Assembly (NCBI GenBank): GCA_017621415.1
Contig: JAGATD010000012.1
Coordinates: 1-58,030, forward strand
Direction of reading: 5' to 3'
Length of the DNA stretch: 58,030 bases
Source: Clostridia bacterium
Lineage (GTDB): Bacteria > Bacillota > Clostridia > Oscillospirales > CAG-272
Shown: one piece after another, positions 8,377-16,814 of the stretch
Position numbering within the stretch: position 1 is the stretch's first letter
Layout of the letters: the number at the start of each line of letters is the position of its first letter
Position numbers and translations under genes: made by a program
Notes under the pieces: generated by a model
What the model was told of the DNA's origin: nothing
What the model saw: only the letters and a program-made list of their open reading frames with translations
The model's database searches: none

Positions 8377-10101
8377 TTAAACCTCTGTCATCCTTTTAGA
8401 ATCTGTTGAATACTTTTCGGCCTTTGCATTAAGAGTATCCATATCATCACCGTGAGCAAGAATATAAATCTTAATTTTAGGCTCTGTTCCCGAGGGACGA
8501 ACAATTATCTTATCCTCGTTATCAAGGGTGTAATAAAGCACGTCTGAGGAGGGCTGGCCTGTAGATTTTACACTGCCGTCCTTTTGATTAACAATTGTAC
8601 CCGCCTTATAGTCACCAACAAGGAGCACATCTGCACCGCCGATATTCTTTGGAGGATTGTCACGAAGAGTCTGCATAACTCTTTTACGGCGCTCAATTCC
8701 GTCAAGTCCCTCCATGTAAATATCAATCATTCTTTCGGCATAGAAGCCGTATGTCTTATAGAGCTCAGCGAGAGCATCCGAAAGAGTCATTCCGCGCTTT
8801 TTATAATAAGCGGTCATCTCAAGAATCATCATGGATGCTTCAACCGCATCCTTGTCTCTTGCATAAGAGCCGAGAAGATAGCCGTAGCTCTCCTCAAAGC
8901 CGAGAACAAATCCGTCGTCCTTGCCCTCTGCCTCATAGTTCTTGATAACCTCTCCGATAAACTTAAAGCCGGTAAGAACATCATGGAGACGAACTCCGTT
9001 GTCCTTTGCTATTTTATAAGCCATGTCGGTAGAAACAATGCTCTTTACGCAATATGCATATTCCGGAAGTGTTCCTCTTTCTCGTCTTTCTTTAATTGCG
9101 TAGTCAAGAAGAAGCGCGCCCATCTGGTTACCGGTTATTGTTGTAAAGCTGCCGTCGGGAGTTCTGGTCATAACACCAACTCTGTCAGAATCGGGGTCTG
9201 TTGCGATAACAAGGTCAGAACCCTCTCTGTTTGCAATAGCAATACCAAGCTCGAACACAGCAGGATACTCGGGGTTGGGCTTAGCAACGGTTGGGAAATT
9301 GCCGTCGGGAATCATCTGCTCATCAACGGTATAAAGATACTTAAGACCCATACGAGAGAACACCTCGGGTACAAGCTTATAGCCTGCTCCGTGAAGGGGG
9401 GTATAAACAACCTTTAATTCATCGGCAACAGCTTTTACCGCATCGGGATTTACCGATGTTTTAAGAACAGCGGCAATATATCTTTCATCAAAGTCCTCGT
9501 GCAGCTCTACAATAAGGCCGCTTTTTACAGCTTCATCATAATCCATAATTCCCGATGTGTCAAGAACATCAAACTTTGCTCTCTCCGAAGAAACAATCTT
9601 TGCCTGCTCGGGGCCTATCTGAGCGCCGTCTTCCCAGTATGCCTTATAACCGTTATATTCCTTTGGGTTATGCGATGCGGTAATATTTATTCCCGCAAGA
9701 GCCGAAAGCTCGCGAAGAGCAAACGAAAGCTCGGGTGTTGGACGAATGTCGTCGAAAATATAAGATTTAATACCTGCGCCGGCAAGCACACATGCGCTTA
9801 CACGCGCAAATTCTTTAGAATTGTTTCTTGAATCATAAGCAATAGCAACACCGCGCTCTTCACCCGCAGCGGCTTTAACAAGCGCAGCAATACCTCTTGT
9901 GGTCTGGGCAACGGTAAAACGGTTCATACAGCCTATGCCCATATACATCGTGGAACGAAGTCCTGCAGTTCCAAAATCCATAGGAGCAGAAAATCTCAGC
10001 GCCTTTGCCTCATTGTCATTTTTAATAGCTAAAAGCTCCTCACGCTCCTTTTCTGTCAGAACACTTGAGCCAAGCCATCTTTCATATTCCTTTTCAAACA
10101 T
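8377..10101 (-). CDS. Alpha-D-phosphohexomutase (phosphoglucomutase / phosphomannomutase, PgcA-type)
   Basis: 574 residues with the four-domain alpha-D-phosphohexomutase layout. Catalytic phosphoserine Ser143 sits in [14 protein letters not shown]. The metal loop DPDSDRVG is near residue 300. The sugar-binding GFEESYGY lies in domain 3, and the phosphate-binding [10 protein letters not shown] is near the C-terminus. It interconverts hexose 1- and 6-phosphates, feeding glycogen, UDP-glucose and cell-wall sugar synthesis. Length and the GFEESYGY loop match the Bacillus PgcA-type subfamily rather than GlmM. It lies in the operon between the TSCPD gene and lepA; the co-transcription looks like convenience rather than a pathway. 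Confidence 0.93.
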   Translation of the reverse strand: MFEKEYERWLGSSVLTEKEREELLAIKNDNEAKALRFSAPMDFGTAGLRSTMYMGIGCMNRFTVAQTTRGIAALVKAAAGEERGVAIAYDSRNNSKEFARVSACVLAGAGIKSYIFDDIRPTPELSFALRELSALAGINITASHNPKEYNGYKAYWEDGAQIGPEQAKIVSSERAKFDVLDTSGIMDYDEAVKSGLIVELHEDFDERYIAAVLKTSVNPDAVKAVADELKVVYTPLHGAGYKLVPEVFSRMGLKYLYTVDEQMIPDGNFPTVAKPNPEYPAVFELGIAIANREGSDLVIATDPDSDRVGVMTRTPDGSFTTITGNQMGALLLDYAIKERRERGTLPEYAYCVKSIVSTDMAYKIAKDNGVRLHDVLTGFKFIGEVIKNYEAEGKDDGFVLGFEESYGYLLGSYARDKDAVEASMMILEMTAYYKKRGMTLSDALAELYKTYGFYAERMIDIYMEGLDGIERRKRVMQTLRDNPPKNIGGADVLLVGDYKAGTIVNQKDGSVKSTGQPSSDVLYYTLDNEDKIIVRPSGTEPKIKIYILAHGDDMDTLNAKAEKYSTDSKRMTEV

Positions 10102-10132
10102 AATTTTTATCTCCCTTCAAATTCTTTATAAT

Positions 10133-10387
10133 TTACTGAGCTGAAACTTTTTCTAAAGCACGTGCAAGCTGGTCGGGACAGGAGGTGGGCTTAAATCCGC
10201 ACTTAATACCCTTAAGCTTGGTAATAGCATCCTCTATCTTCATGCCAACCACAAGAGCCGCAACACCCTGTGTGTTTCCTGCGCAGCCGCCAACAAAATT
10301 ACAAGATGTTATAACACCGTCATCCACCTCGACATTTACCTGACGGGAGCAGGTTCCCTGCGTTTTAAACTCAATATATTTTTTCAT
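10133..10387 (-). CDS. TSCPD domain protein (TIGR03905-like)
   Basis: 84 residues from the ATG at 10387, which follows GGAATGGTGG; the in-frame ATG four codons earlier is the alternative. The protein is one TSCPD domain: TCSRQVNVEVDDG, FVGGCAGN, GVAALVVGM and KCGFKPTSCPDQLA. These are the motifs found at the C-terminus of vitamin B12-dependent ribonucleotide reductase, where the conserved cysteines act in redox transfer. Stand-alone versions are common in clostridia and of unproven function. It is separated by 14 bp from the upstream gene of the same operon. Confidence 0.85.
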   Translation of the reverse strand: MKKYIEFKTQGTCSRQVNVEVDDGVITSCNFVGGCAGNTQGVAALVVGMKIEDAITKLKGIKCGFKPTSCPDQLARALEKVSAQ

Positions 10388-10401
10388 AAAAGCCACCATT
10401 C

Positions 10402-11358
10402 CTAAAGTTCAAGATTTTTATAAATACCGACAGCTGTATATTCGGGAACAAACAGGGTAAGAAATGTAAGAAGCGAAGTAAAATCAACATCCTCACCGCA
10501 AAATACCACCGAGTAGTATCCTATTTGCTCACCCATGGTTTTAAACATAAGAGTGTTCACACGGTAAACATTTACACCGTAGCTGCCTGCGGCAAAAAGA
10601 AGCTCCGAAAGCCCGATTCCCGAATCGGTAGGAATTCTTATTTCAAGATATCTGTCATCTCCCTTATCGATCTTAGGTATGTAAAAGCTACGGGAGACAA
10701 GAGCGTACTTTATATCCGCATCTGCGTCCATACCGAAAACAGGAATAACGGAATTAATCTTCAATTCCGAGCGATAAAGCAGCTCTGTTACGGAAGAAAG
10801 CCTGGCGCCACGCTCCTCAAGAGGAAGAATACAATAGCTGACAGCACCGTCAGAAACTAATTTTACAGCCTCTCGCAAGTTATCTGCATACCTGACCCTC
10901 GGGTCAGAAAATTCCTGGCTGAACACATCATATGCCTCATCGGCATATGCGTTTTTAACATATACAAAGGTCTCGTCTTCCATAACCTCGGGTAAGAAAA
11001 CATTTTCATTCAATCCCCTGCCTTCTTTAGCGAGAAGCTCGGTATATACATCGGCAAAATGCGCCTTGTCCATAATCGAAAGGCCGGACAAAATGTACTC
11101 TAACCTCCGACGGTTAGCTTTAAGACTGTCTTCGGATACAAAAGAGTCAACATCTGGATATCCATCGGCAATAACAGACAATACATCAAACCCGTCAACC
11201 CCAACCTCAGCCAGCTCAAGAGAAAATCTGACCGCCTCGCACGCAAGCTCAGCAACTTCGCATATTCTTCTTTCGCTTATCAAAATCTCGTCTGCTGAAA
11301 GAAAAGCGATATTTGAAGTTGTAATTTCACTCGGCGAAAAAAATTCGTCGCTAAGCAT
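10402..11358 (-). CDS. Prephenate dehydratase-like protein with C-terminal ACT domain, probably not a catalytic dehydratase
   Basis: 318 residues. An N-terminal helical part (about 1-115) resembles a chorismate-mutase-sized helical module but carries no motif I can name. Residues about 130-225 look like a prephenate-dehydratase lobe: the VSYCILPLEERGARLSSVTELL stretch occupies the place of the PIENS-type loop. The last 85 residues form an ACT-like domain (TDSGIGLSELLFAAGSYGVN). The TRF catalytic motif of PheA is not present; the equivalent place reads ALVSRSF. I infer a ligand-binding regulator or diverged enzyme. It is the first gene of an operon with a clear promoter at 11415-11443 and a strong GGAGGGAG ribosome-binding site. 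Confidence 0.55.
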   Translation of the reverse strand: MLSDEFFSPSEITTSNIAFLSADEILISERRICEVAELACEAVRFSLELAEVGVDGFDVLSVIADGYPDVDSFVSEDSLKANRRRLEYILSGLSIMDKAHFADVYTELLAKEGRGLNENVFLPEVMEDETFVYVKNAYADEAYDVFSQEFSDPRVRYADNLREAVKLVSDGAVSYCILPLEERGARLSSVTELLYRSELKINSVIPVFGMDADADIKYALVSRSFYIPKIDKGDDRYLEIRIPTDSGIGLSELLFAAGSYGVNVYRVNTLMFKTMGEQIGYYSVVFCGEDVDFTSLLTFLTLFVPEYTAVGIYKNLEL

Positions 11359-11414
11359 AAGACTCCCTCCTTTTTTCTGAGTTGTAGACTCATTCCGAAA
11401 TATTCTTTCATTTT

Positions 11415-11443
11415 ATTATACTATATTTAATAAAAAAATACAA
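11415..11443 (-). promoter_or_regulatory. Sigma-A promoter of the five-gene minus-strand operon
   Basis: Minus strand: TTGTAT, 17-bp spacer, TATAAT. It drives the ACT-domain gene, TSCPD gene, phosphohexomutase, lepA and hemW, which are separated by 31 bp or less. Confidence 0.7.
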
Positions 11444-11483
11444 TAGAATTTTTCACGCAGCAAAAATATTTTTTTGCTATGTA

Positions 11484-11512
11484 TTGATTTTTCGCTTTTT
11501 ATGTGCTATAAT
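11484..11512 (+). promoter_or_regulatory. Promoter of tRNA-Leu
   Basis: TTGATT, 17-bp spacer, TATAAT with an extended TGC just before the -10. Transcription would start about 25 bp upstream of the tRNA. Confidence 0.8.
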
Positions 11513-11545
11513 AATTTGCGTGACGTGTAAGACACGCATATTTTT

Positions 11546-11632
11546 GCCGGTATGGTGGAATTGGCAGACGCGTCGGACTCAAAATCCGAAGGTAGCAATA
11601 CCGTGTCGGTTCGACCCCGACTACCGGCACCA
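11546..11632 (+). tRNA. tRNA-Leu (anticodon CAA)
   Basis: 87 nt with a 7-bp acceptor stem (GCCGGTA / TACCGGC), discriminator A and encoded CCA. The anticodon arm is TCGGA-CTCAAAA-TCCGA, so the anticodon is CAA and decodes UUG. The long variable arm and the GGTTCGACCCC T-arm are those of a class II leucine tRNA. It has its own promoter and terminator. Confidence 0.96.
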
Positions 11633-11668
11633 AAAGACAGGTACATTAAGTTTGTATCTGTCTTTTTA
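11633..11668 (+). terminator. Terminator of tRNA-Leu
   Basis: AAAGACAGGTAC pairs with GTATCTGTCTTT, followed by a T-run, directly after the encoded CCA. Confidence 0.85.
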
Positions 11669-11742
11669 TTTTACTTTTAGACATTTTATTGACGTTTTTT
11701 GCCATTTTGTCAACGAAGTTAAATTAAAATTACGACTAAAAC

Positions 11743-11771
11743 TTGACAAACTAACCATATGGTGGTATAAT
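11743..11771 (+). promoter_or_regulatory. Consensus sigma-A promoter of fakB-fakA
   Basis: TTGACA, 17-bp spacer, TATAAT: a perfect consensus match. About 110 nt of leader precede the fakB start; GGGTAT and ATACCC inside it could form a hairpin. Confidence 0.88.
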
Positions 11772-11888
11772 ACTATGGGTATTTGCGGATGAGTGTTAAT
11801 GCTAATCAAATATCGCTACCATACCCAAAATTCACAAAAATTAGTTATATCACTAGCCCAAAGTCGCTTTTGCGGCATAGGAGAAAAA

Positions 11889-12752
11889 ATGCAAAACTAC
11901 GTTATTTACACAGACTCTGCCTGCGACCTTTCTGAAAAGGTTATCGCAGACTGGGGTATCAATTCTTCATCCTTGTCTTTCCGCTTTGACGGCTCGAACA
12001 AGGAATATCGCAACAACGAAATGTCTGTTTTAGAGTTTTACTCTAAGATGCGCGAGGGCGGAGTCGCAAAAACCGCCGCAGTAAATTCCGAAGACTTTAT
12101 ATCAGGATTTACTCCTCTGCTCAACAAGGGACTTGACATTCTTTATATCGGATTCTCATCCGGACTCAGCACAACCTACAACTCTGCGCGTCTTGCTGCA
12201 GAGGAGCTAAGACCTAAGTACCCCGAAAGAAAGATTTATACCGTTGATACACTTGCCGCATCCGCGGGAATTGCATTGCTCATTGATATGGTAAAAGAAA
12301 AAATGGCATCCGGCGCTACTATTGAGGAAGCGCGCGACTTTGCCGAAGAAAGCAAGCTTCACATTTGCCACTGGTTCACTGTTGATGACCTTGTATACCT
12401 TAAGCGCGGCGGGCGTGTAAGCTCCACAACAGCATTTGTTGGTAATATGCTTGGTATAAAGCCTGTGCTTCACGTTGATAACGAGGGACATCTAACAAAC
12501 GTGTCCAAGGTGCGCGGCAGACGCGCATCTATCGCTGCATTAGCCGACAAATACGGCGAAAGCGCTGTCCCCGCAGGAACCAAGGCTTTTATCTCACACT
12601 CTGACTGTGAAACTGATGCTAAAATTCTGGCACAAATTCTTAAAGAAAAATACGGCGCTGTCACCGAGCTTATCACGGATGTTGGACCTGTGATAGGAGC
12701 GCACTCCGGCCCCGGAACTCTCGCACTCTTCTTCTACGGAAAAGAAAGATAA
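11889..12752 (+). CDS. DegV family fatty-acid-binding protein (FakB-like)
   Basis: 287 residues from the ATG that follows CATAGGAGAAAAA; the 32 codons upstream in frame lack a ribosome-binding site. Two-domain DegV/EDD fold: YTDSACDLS at the N-terminus, a GFSSGLSTTYNSARLA substrate loop, TLAASAG, and LKRGGRVSSTTA at the lipid-pocket gate. DegV proteins bind a fatty acid and present it to FakA for phosphorylation to acyl-phosphate, which enters phospholipid synthesis. The fakA-like gene follows 17 bp downstream, which supports the partnership. A perfect promoter lies upstream. Confidence 0.9.
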   Translation: MQNYVIYTDSACDLSEKVIADWGINSSSLSFRFDGSNKEYRNNEMSVLEFYSKMREGGVAKTAAVNSEDFISGFTPLLNKGLDILYIGFSSGLSTTYNSARLAAEELRPKYPERKIYTVDTLAASAGIALLIDMVKEKMASGATIEEARDFAEESKLHICHWFTVDDLVYLKRGGRVSSTTAFVGNMLGIKPVLHVDNEGHLTNVSKVRGRRASIAALADKYGESAVPAGTKAFISHSDCETDAKILAQILKEKYGAVTELITDVGPVIGAHSGPGTLALFFYGKER

Positions 12753-12769
12753 TTCGACAGGAGATTTTT

Positions 12770-14647
12770 ATGTCAAATTCGGATAAAAACTTGAAGAAAA
12801 CCAAAAACAATTCTACAGAAGCAAAGAAGCAGAAAAAAAACAAAGCTACGGAAGATAACGCAAAAAAGAATACCAAAAAGACCGAAGCGAAGGCGGTAAA
12901 GCAGAATAAAAAGTCTGCCGCAAAGAAGACCGGTGAGAAAAAGCCCGCAAAAACGACCGCATCAACCGAACAAAAGAAGAAAATGAGCTTAAAAACACTT
13001 GGCGGAGCTTTATTTGCAAAAATGATGAAGGGCGGTGCCTCTGAGCTGAGAGCAAATGCGGAGGAGGTAAACAAGCTCAACGTGTTCCCTGTTCCCGACG
13101 TTGACACAGGTGACAATATGAGTATGACTATCGACAGCGGTGTTGCTTCTCTTAGCGATATTGAGACAGACGACCTTGCTGAGGTTCTCAGAGTTGCATC
13201 AAGAGGAATGCTCCTCGGCGCAAGAGGTAACTCGGGAGTTATTCTTTCTCAGTTCTTTGCAGGAATGGCAAAGGGTCTTGAAAATGTTGAAACCGCCAAC
13301 TCGAAGGAGCTCGGCCATGCTCTTGAGCTCGGTGTTGAACAGGCGTACGGCTCGGTTATGACTCCCACAGAGTGAACGATTCTTACCGTTGCCCGTGAAT
13401 CTGTCGAATATGCCGTAAGCAGACTCAACAGCAGAAGCACAGTGCAGTCCCTCTTCTCTGACCTTGTTAACGAGATGAACAAGTCCCTTGAGCGTACCCC
13501 CGAGCTTCTCCCTGCCCTTAGCGAAGCCGGTGTTGTTGACAGCGGCGGTGCAGGACTTCTTTATATAATTGACGGTCTTAACAGAGTTCTTAACGGCGAG
13601 GATGTTGAGTATGATGCAGTCCCCCTCCCGGTGCCTAAGGCAGGCGCTCTTCAGCACGGAGCCTTCGGTCCCGACAGCGAGATGACATATGGCTACTGCA
13701 CCGAGCTTCTCGTTCAGCTCCAAAACCGTAAATGCGATGTTGAAAACTACGACATGGATGCCCTCAAGCTCTACCTTTCAAAGCTTGGCGACTCTATTGT
13801 TGCCTTCAAAACCGAAAGCGTAGTTAAAATTCACGTTCATACACTTACTCCCGAAAGAGTTCTTGCTCGTATGCGCAAGGTTGGTGAATTTATCAGTGTC
13901 AAGATAGAGAACATGTCAATCCAGCATACAGAAACCGATTTTGCAGGAGATAAATCCGAGCAGAAGAAAAATGAGCCAAAGAAAAAGAACGGCATTGTTG
14001 CCGTCAGCAACGGCCCCGGTATATCGGCAATCTTCTCTGAGCTTGGCACCGATGTTATAGTACCGGGCGGTCAAACAAACAACCCCTCTACCAATGATTT
14101 TATTGAAGCCTTTGAGCAAATAAATGCAGATAACATCTTTGTTTTCCCCAACAACGGAAACATTGTTATGGCTGCATCTCAGGCTGCTGAGATTTACGAC
14201 AAGGCTAAGGTGTATGTAATACCCGCAAAGACAATAGGTACAGGATATGTCGCGCTTTCTTCTATGAACTTTGACTCATCCTCTCCCGACGAGCTTGTTA
14301 AAGAAGCGGAAGAAGCTATATCCAGAGTTGTTTCTGCTTACATCTCCCCTGCCGTAAGAGATGCCGATATGAATGGCGTACACATAAACGACGGTGACAC
14401 AATAGCTATCATAAACAAGGAAATTGTAGTTTCTGAGCCGGAGCGCGACGCTTGCGCAAAGGCGCTTATTGATAAGCTTCTTGAAAGCGGAGAAAGATTC
14501 CTTCTCACCGTATTTATCGGCGCGGATGCAACCGCAAAAGAGGCAGCGGCTCTCGAGGTATATGTTACAAGCAAATATCCCGACACAGAGGTTTACTTTA
14601 TTGACGGCGGACAGGAAATATACCCTTATCTCTTTGTTGCTGAATAA
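12770..14647 (+). pseudogene. fakA: Fatty acid kinase catalytic subunit FakA-like (DAK domain, YloV family), interrupted by an in-frame TGA
   Basis: A 625-codon frame broken once by TGA at 13373-13375; downstream sequence continues in the same frame with full homology. Order: Lys/Ala-rich extension (1-70), DAK nucleotide-binding domain with NVFPVPDVDTGDNM (104-117), a helical part with GARGNSGVILSQFF, then the FakA central and C-terminal domains (DSGGAGLLYI; GIVAVSNGPGISAIF; VFPNNGNIVMAA). Two conserved glycines are hit: PDGDTG reads PDVDTG (GTT at 13100), and the PTEGTILTV glycine is the TGA (GGA to TGA). Both are G-to-T changes. TGA is a normal stop elsewhere here, for example at the ATGA overlaps at 24311 and 50254, so recoding is unlikely. 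Options are a real nonsense mutation, readthrough or a sequence error. Re-initiation at 13474 would yield only the C-terminal half. Confidence 0.85.
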
Positions 14648-14666
14648 ACCTTGAATATTAGATAAT

Positions 14667-14735
14667 AAATCCCCTTAAAGCATCAATTCGAAATACCTTA
14701 AGGCTTCGAAATTGTTTTAAGGGGATTGTTTTTAT
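14667..14735. terminator. Long bidirectional terminator between fakA and the flavin reductase gene
   Basis: AATCCCCTTAAA pairs with TTTAAGGGGATT and encloses an inner stem CAATTCGAA / TTCGAAATTG. A T-run follows on the plus strand. It serves the convergent genes on both sides. Confidence 0.85.
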
Positions 14736-15292
14736 TTAAGCTTTAAACCGTCACAGAATGCGTTTCCAACCGTTTCACCAAGTACAACATATTTGTTGTT
14801 CGCAGGGTCAAATGTTATAGGGCGCAGCTTTGCAGGATCTATTTTTCCCTTTTCGTTAAGAACACTCTCATCTGCCGATACGTTAAGAATTTGGCCAAAA
14901 AGACGGCATGTTTCCGGGTCATAGCTTATAAGCTTACATTCAAGGCACATAGGAAGCTCGTTAATTATAGGAGCATTAACCAGCTCGGATTTTGTGGCGG
15001 TAAATCCCGCTTTTTTAAACTTATCAGGCTCATCATTTCCGGAAACAACACCAACATAGTCACACGCTGCAACGTGGTCAGCATCTGCCATACTCACAGT
15101 AAAAGCACCTAAAACCTGAATGTTTTTTGTTGTTTTATGCTCTGCGCTAAGGCAAATCATGATTTCTGTCTCTTCGGAAAGACCGCCCCACGCTGCATTC
15201 ATAGCACAAGGAACTCCGTTTTCATCATATGCCGCAAGAATAAACACCGGCTGCGGATAAAGTAAGGGCTTAGCCCCAAAGCTTTTTCTCAT
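14732..15292 (-). CDS. Flavin reductase family protein (flavoredoxin-like FMN-binding)
   Basis: 186 residues with the split-barrel flavin-reductase-like domain. The N-terminus LYPQPVFILAAYDENGVPCAMNAAWGG and the central EHKTTKNIQVLGAFTVSM are characteristic of flavoredoxin-type proteins that bind FMN and pass electrons from NAD(P)H or other carriers. No signal peptide. It ends a three-gene minus-strand operon (TIM-barrel isomerase, HD protein, flavin reductase) with 8 bp to the preceding gene. The electron partner is unknown. Confidence 0.88.
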   Translation of the reverse strand: MRKSFGAKPLLYPQPVFILAAYDENGVPCAMNAAWGGLSEETEIMICLSAEHKTTKNIQVLGAFTVSMADADHVAACDYVGVVSGNDEPDKFKKAGFTATKSELVNAPIINELPMCLECKLISYDPETCRLFGQILNVSADESVLNEKGKIDPAKLRPITFDPANNKYVVLGETVGNAFCDGLKLK

Positions 15293-15300
15293 TTTTCACC

Positions 15301-15897
15301 TCAATTTTGAAGATTTATTTTTGACTCTATAAAATATGTTGCCTCGCTATCCGCGGTTGAGAGGGCAAATGCAAGAGGAAACATCTCAAAGGCTGCCGAA
15401 ACATTTCTTGCATCCTCGGTAGAAGAATACCCCATATGATATCTTATAGCAAATGCCTCTTCTCTGGTAAGCTTCATATAACCCGAGATTATGTAAACGC
15501 TCTTTTCTCCGTGACCGTAAGGCAGCTTATCATCATATTCAAATGTGTCTACCCTCTGCCAAGCGCCTCTCTCATCCTTAACATTCCTGAAGCCTTTTTT
15601 ATAAACATTCACCTTGCAAAGGTCATGAAGAAGCGAAACAATTGCAATACTCTCGTCAGAATACTCAAATCCAAAGCCCTCCTTCACCCTGCTTGAGTCA
15701 AGATAGGACTTTAAGCATTCATATACGTTAATTGAGTGGTCGCAAAGACCGCCCTCGTATGAAGAATGAAATCTAGCTGACGCAGGCGCTGTAAAAAAAT
15801 CAGATGTAGGCGAAAGAAGATATTCAAGCAGCTTATCTGCCCCCTCACGCTTGATGTTTGTGTTATATATTTCGATAAATTTTTCTTTACTTGTCAT
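15301..15897 (-). CDS. HD-domain phosphohydrolase-like protein
   Basis: 198 residues with a recognisable HD-superfamily metal site: His54 in CDHS, His91-Asp92 in LLHDLCK, then GHGEKS and IRYHMG supplying later histidines. The family hydrolyses nucleotide or RNA phosphoesters, but the substrate cannot be deduced. The N-terminal 45 residues include SPTSDFFTAPASARFH, as seen in clostridial HD proteins related to YhaM-type exonucleases, without the OB domain. Its start is 1 bp from the end of the TIM-barrel gene, so it is translationally linked. Confidence 0.8.
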   Translation of the reverse strand: MTSKEKFIEIYNTNIKREGADKLLEYLLSPTSDFFTAPASARFHSSYEGGLCDHSINVYECLKSYLDSSRVKEGFGFEYSDESIAIVSLLHDLCKVNVYKKGFRNVKDERGAWQRVDTFEYDDKLPYGHGEKSVYIISGYMKLTREEAFAIRYHMGYSSTEDARNVSAAFEMFPLAFALSTADSEATYFIESKINLQN

Positions 15898-15898
15898 T

Positions 15899-16690
15899 TT
15901 ATTTCATTATTCCCTTTTCTCTTAAGTATTTAACACTGGTTTCAAGCCCCTCGATAGTCTTGACCTCAATAAGACATGTGTCGCCTCTATTAAGCATTGA
16001 AAGCTTTTTTTCAACCTCAACATCACCGTCGCCATAAGGCAAATGAGCGCTCTTGCCTTTAGCGTCATGAAGATGCATATGTATAAGCTTTTCGGGATAT
16101 TCATCAAAGACATGGCTGTCGGTGAAATTAAGACAAAGCTCGTGACCTGTATCAAGGGTAAGGCCAAACACAGGACTTCTAAGAAACATAGGAAGAACCT
16201 TTAATTGACTTTCTGTAAACGGATTGGAGTCCACGTTCTCAATAGCGATTTTAAGCGGTGCGTCTCCTATCTCTTCTTCACACATTTTGATAAACTGCCC
16301 AACTTTTTCTTTATAATTTTCAAAATACACATCGCTGAGCAAAATCACCTTGCCCGGAAGTGTAACATAAACGCCCTTTAAAAGATGCATGTTAATAACC
16401 GGTACATTTATTTTTTTAGCAAAGCGGATAGTATCACGCATTACGTCGAAATAACACTTAGAAACCTTATCGTTAAAGTCAAAGGGATTTAGCATCTCAT
16501 CAGCATGTATGGTGTAAGAAATCCCACGTTTTTCGGTAATTTCAAGGAGCTTTTCCGCATCCAGCGCATCAGGCAAATACTGAGGAAAGCTCATATTTAT
16601 TTCAATAAAGTTAAGTCCGTTACTTTCAGCGACGCAGGCGCACTCAAAAATATCACGGCACTCAACAAGAGTCGGCATTCCGAATTTCAT
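15899..16690 (-). CDS. Sugar phosphate isomerase/epimerase-like TIM-barrel protein
   Basis: 263 residues from the ATG that follows AAGGTGGAAAAG; 21 further upstream codons lack a ribosome-binding site. The xylose-isomerase-like TIM barrel (AP endonuclease 2 family) is indicated by NFIEINMSFPQYLPD, INMHLLKGVY, IAIENVDSNPF, LTLDTGHELC, IHMHLHDAKG and a terminal LIEVKT strand. The Glu, Asp/His and His residues in these strands form the divalent-metal site of the family. Substrate unknown. First gene of a three-gene operon with a promoter at 16719-16747. Confidence 0.82.
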   Translation of the reverse strand: MKFGMPTLVECRDIFECACVAESNGLNFIEINMSFPQYLPDALDAEKLLEITEKRGISYTIHADEMLNPFDFNDKVSKCYFDVMRDTIRFAKKINVPVINMHLLKGVYVTLPGKVILLSDVYFENYKEKVGQFIKMCEEEIGDAPLKIAIENVDSNPFTESQLKVLPMFLRSPVFGLTLDTGHELCLNFTDSHVFDEYPEKLIHMHLHDAKGKSAHLPYGDGDVEVEKKLSMLNRGDTCLIEVKTIEGLETSVKYLREKGIMK

Positions 16691-16718
16691 CTTTTCCACC
16701 TTAAATCTTTTTTTATTT

Positions 16719-16747
16719 ATTTTAACATAAATAATAAATCTAGTCAA
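16719..16747 (-). promoter_or_regulatory. Sigma-A promoter of the TIM-barrel/HD/flavin-reductase operon
   Basis: Minus strand: TTGACT, 17-bp spacer, TAAAAT, about 30 bp upstream of the start codon. Confidence 0.75.
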
Positions 16748-16770
16748 GAGCAAATATGTAACAAAAAAGA

Positions 16771-16797
16771 AGAAGGCTGCCCAAGAAGGACAGCCAA
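16771..16797 (-). terminator. Terminator of the DUF11-like gene
   Basis: Minus strand: GGCTGTCC ... GGGCAGCC followed by a T-rich run, 17 bp after the stop codon of the DUF11-like gene. Confidence 0.75.
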
Positions 16798-16814
16798 AAA
16801 GTTACATTATATGC

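Noticed and set aside
8584..9417. 277-codon open frame on the plus strand
   Set aside because: Antisense to the phosphohexomutase gene, Cys/His/Asn-rich product without homology; a shadow frame.
13373..13375. Genetic-code change (TGA = Gly or Trp) or selenocysteine to explain the TGA in fakA
   Set aside because: TGA ends other genes at tight ATGA overlaps (24311-24314, 50254-50257, 51069-51072), so it is a stop here. The family has Gly, not Cys, at this place, and I saw no SECIS-like stem right after it.
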